Source: Streptomyces sp. NBC_01485 | GTDB taxonomy: Bacteria; Actinomycetota; Actinomycetes; Streptomycetales; Streptomycetaceae | Assembly (NCBI RefSeq): GCF_036227125.1 | Contig: NZ_CP109435.1 | Span: 124,001 to 188,000 of the forward strand | Direction: 5' to 3' | DNA length: 64,000 nucleotides | Shown here: in pieces, positions 63,023 to 64,000 of the stretch | Position numbering within the stretch: the first letter of the stretch is position 1 | How the letters are laid out: every line of letters begins with the position of its first letter | Made by a program: the position numbers and the translations under genes | Notes under the pieces: model-generated | What the model saw: the letters and a program-made list of their open reading frames with translations, nothing else | The model's database searches: none | Told to the model about the DNA's origin: nothing

Positions 63023-64000
63023 GCGGTGACCCGGCCATCCGCGCCCGGGCCGCGGAGACGGCCGGATGGGTCGCCGAACGGCTCAGTGACCCCGCCCGGG
63101 TCCGGGCGGTGGCGGACTGGCCCGGGGCGCACTGGTCGTCGGCCTCACTGGACGAGGGACACGCGGGAGTGGCGCTGCTCTTCGGAGCCCAGGCCGACGA
63201 TCCACAGGCGCGCCGGCTAGCCCTGCGCCATCTGTCCGCAGGCGTCGCGGCGCGTACCCACAGCGGCGGGGGACTCTTCCACGGTGACGTGGCGCTGGCC
63301 TTCGCCGCCGCGGTGGCGGCGCGGTCCGCCGACGACTACCGCACCGTCCGTGCGGCCGGCACGGCCACAGCGGTACGACTCGTGCAGCGCCTTGCCCGCG
63401 CGCCCCGCACCCTGCACCGTCTCGACGTCGTCTCCGGCCTCGCCGGCATCGGCCGGTACCTGCTGGCCGACGGTCAGACGGACGCCCTCTGCGACGTGCT
63501 GCGACTGCTCGTCGAGCTGACCCGGCCGGTGCACGTACACGGCCGGACGGTGCCGGGATGGTGGGTCGGCACGCCCCCGACCGCGGTCGACCGGGCGCAG
63601 GACTTCCCTCAGGGCCATTTCAACCTGGGCATGGCCCACGGCGTGTCCGGTCCGCTCGCCCTTCTGTCGCTGGCCACCGCTGCGGGAGTCACCGTGCCCG
63701 GTCAGACAGCCACTGTGAGGGCGATGGCGCAATGGCTGGTCGACCGGCTCCATCCGGGGCCGCACGGTCCCTACTGGCCGGACCGCCTCACCTTCGAGGA
63801 GGAGGCCAGGGGGCGGGCCGTGCGGCCTCCCGCCCGGGGTGCCTGGTGCTACGGAACACCCGGAGTCGCCAGGGCCGTCCATCTGGCCGGGGGCGCGCTG
63901 GGGCAGCGGCAGTGGTGCGACGCGGCACTCGGGGCGGTACGGGTCCTGTTCGGCCGACCGGCTCACGAGTGGCCCGTGCGTGACGCCTCGCTGTGCCATG
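63019..64000 (+). CDS. Lanthipeptide cyclase (LanC), cut by the window's right edge
   Basis: 327 codons visible, no stop. GTG 63019 overlaps the lanB stop (GTGA). The LanC fold shows GHAGVALLFGAQ, DVVSGLAGIGRYLLAD and NLGMAHGVSGPLALLSLA, then WCYGTPGVARAVHLAGGALG with the first zinc Cys; the visible end DASLCH holds the Cys-His pair that completes the zinc site. It should activate Cys thiols for Michael addition to dehydrated residues of the precursor at 59430-59570. Perhaps 80-100 codons remain beyond the edge, where protease and transporter genes may follow. Confidence 0.9.
   Translation, partial: MSGDPAIRARAAETAGWVAERLSDPARVRAVADWPGAHWSSASLDEGHAGVALLFGAQADDPQARRLALRHLSAGVAARTHSGGGLFHGDVALAFAAAVAARSADDYRTVRAAGTATAVRLVQRLARAPRTLHRLDVVSGLAGIGRYLLADGQTDALCDVLRLLVELTRPVHVHGRTVPGWWVGTPPTAVDRAQDFPQGHFNLGMAHGVSGPLALLSLATAAGVTVPGQTATVRAMAQWLVDRLHPGPHGPYWPDRLTFEEEARGRAVRPPARGAWCYGTPGVARAVHLAGGALGQRQWCDAALGAVRVLFGRPAHEWPVRDASLCH

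Overview
The window is high-GC DNA with GTG and TTG starts, TetR, ECF-sigma, LuxR and two-component regulators, secreted proteases and dense secondary-metabolism genes. It reads as a Streptomyces (or close actinomycete) chromosome, probably an arm or other accessory region. Insertion-sequence debris and internally deleted genes are frequent, pointing to a fast-evolving region. I saw no tRNA, rRNA or CRISPR.

Region A (1-11.2 kb) is the edge of a trans-AT polyketide cluster. On the minus strand lie two paralogous two-repeat proteins of unknown function, a malonyltransferase-enoylreductase (AT-ER) fusion, an enoyl-CoA hydratase and an HMG-CoA-synthase homologue, i.e. part of a beta-branching cassette. 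With them are a CPA2 cation/proton antiporter and a Crp/Fnr regulator; beyond lie a gutted P450, an Sfp-type phosphopantetheinyl transferase and a second Crp/Fnr regulator. The synthase genes must lie outside the left edge. Four copies of a 5-4-5 dyad, GCTCA-N4-TGAGC, sit 70-102 bp upstream of four gene starts and look like the operator of these regulators.

Region B (12-31.6 kb) is general accessory genome: two two-component systems, a secreted protein with two trypsin domains, a serine beta-lactamase-like enzyme, TetR regulators with likely target genes (patatin, DUF998 membrane protein, zinc-free MDR oxidoreductase), a complete IS5-family element inserted between the ribosome-binding site and start codon of a lipoprotein, and IS3 and ISAs1 remnants.

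Region C (31.8-45 kb) holds an MMPL transporter, a vanadium-haloperoxidase-like secreted protein, a TetR fragment, two sigma/anti-sigma pairs, a secreted YVTN propeller with a Cys-rich tail, a YcnI-like (DUF1775) protein, a PIG-L deacetylase and a VOC protein.

Region D (45-49.5 kb) is largely decayed: an esterase lacking its active site, a frameshifted alpha/beta hydrolase, a beta-helix/AAA gene missing its middle, a membrane-anchored lectin-domain protein and a truncated HNH-like protein.

Region E (49.5-64 kb) has two adjoining peptide pathways. One is a small NRPS (A-T-C-A-T plus a free-standing C-domain protein whose catalytic second histidine is leucine) with a divergent FAD oxidase. The other is a class I lanthipeptide cluster: a LuxR regulator, a 46-residue precursor with an FDLD leader motif and a short CSC core on the minus strand, a full-length LanB dehydratase and a LanC cyclase cut by the right edge. 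The precursor has a clear promoter with a 17-bp spacer and a perfect 20-bp hairpin just after its stop codon. It is the most likely source of an undescribed product here.
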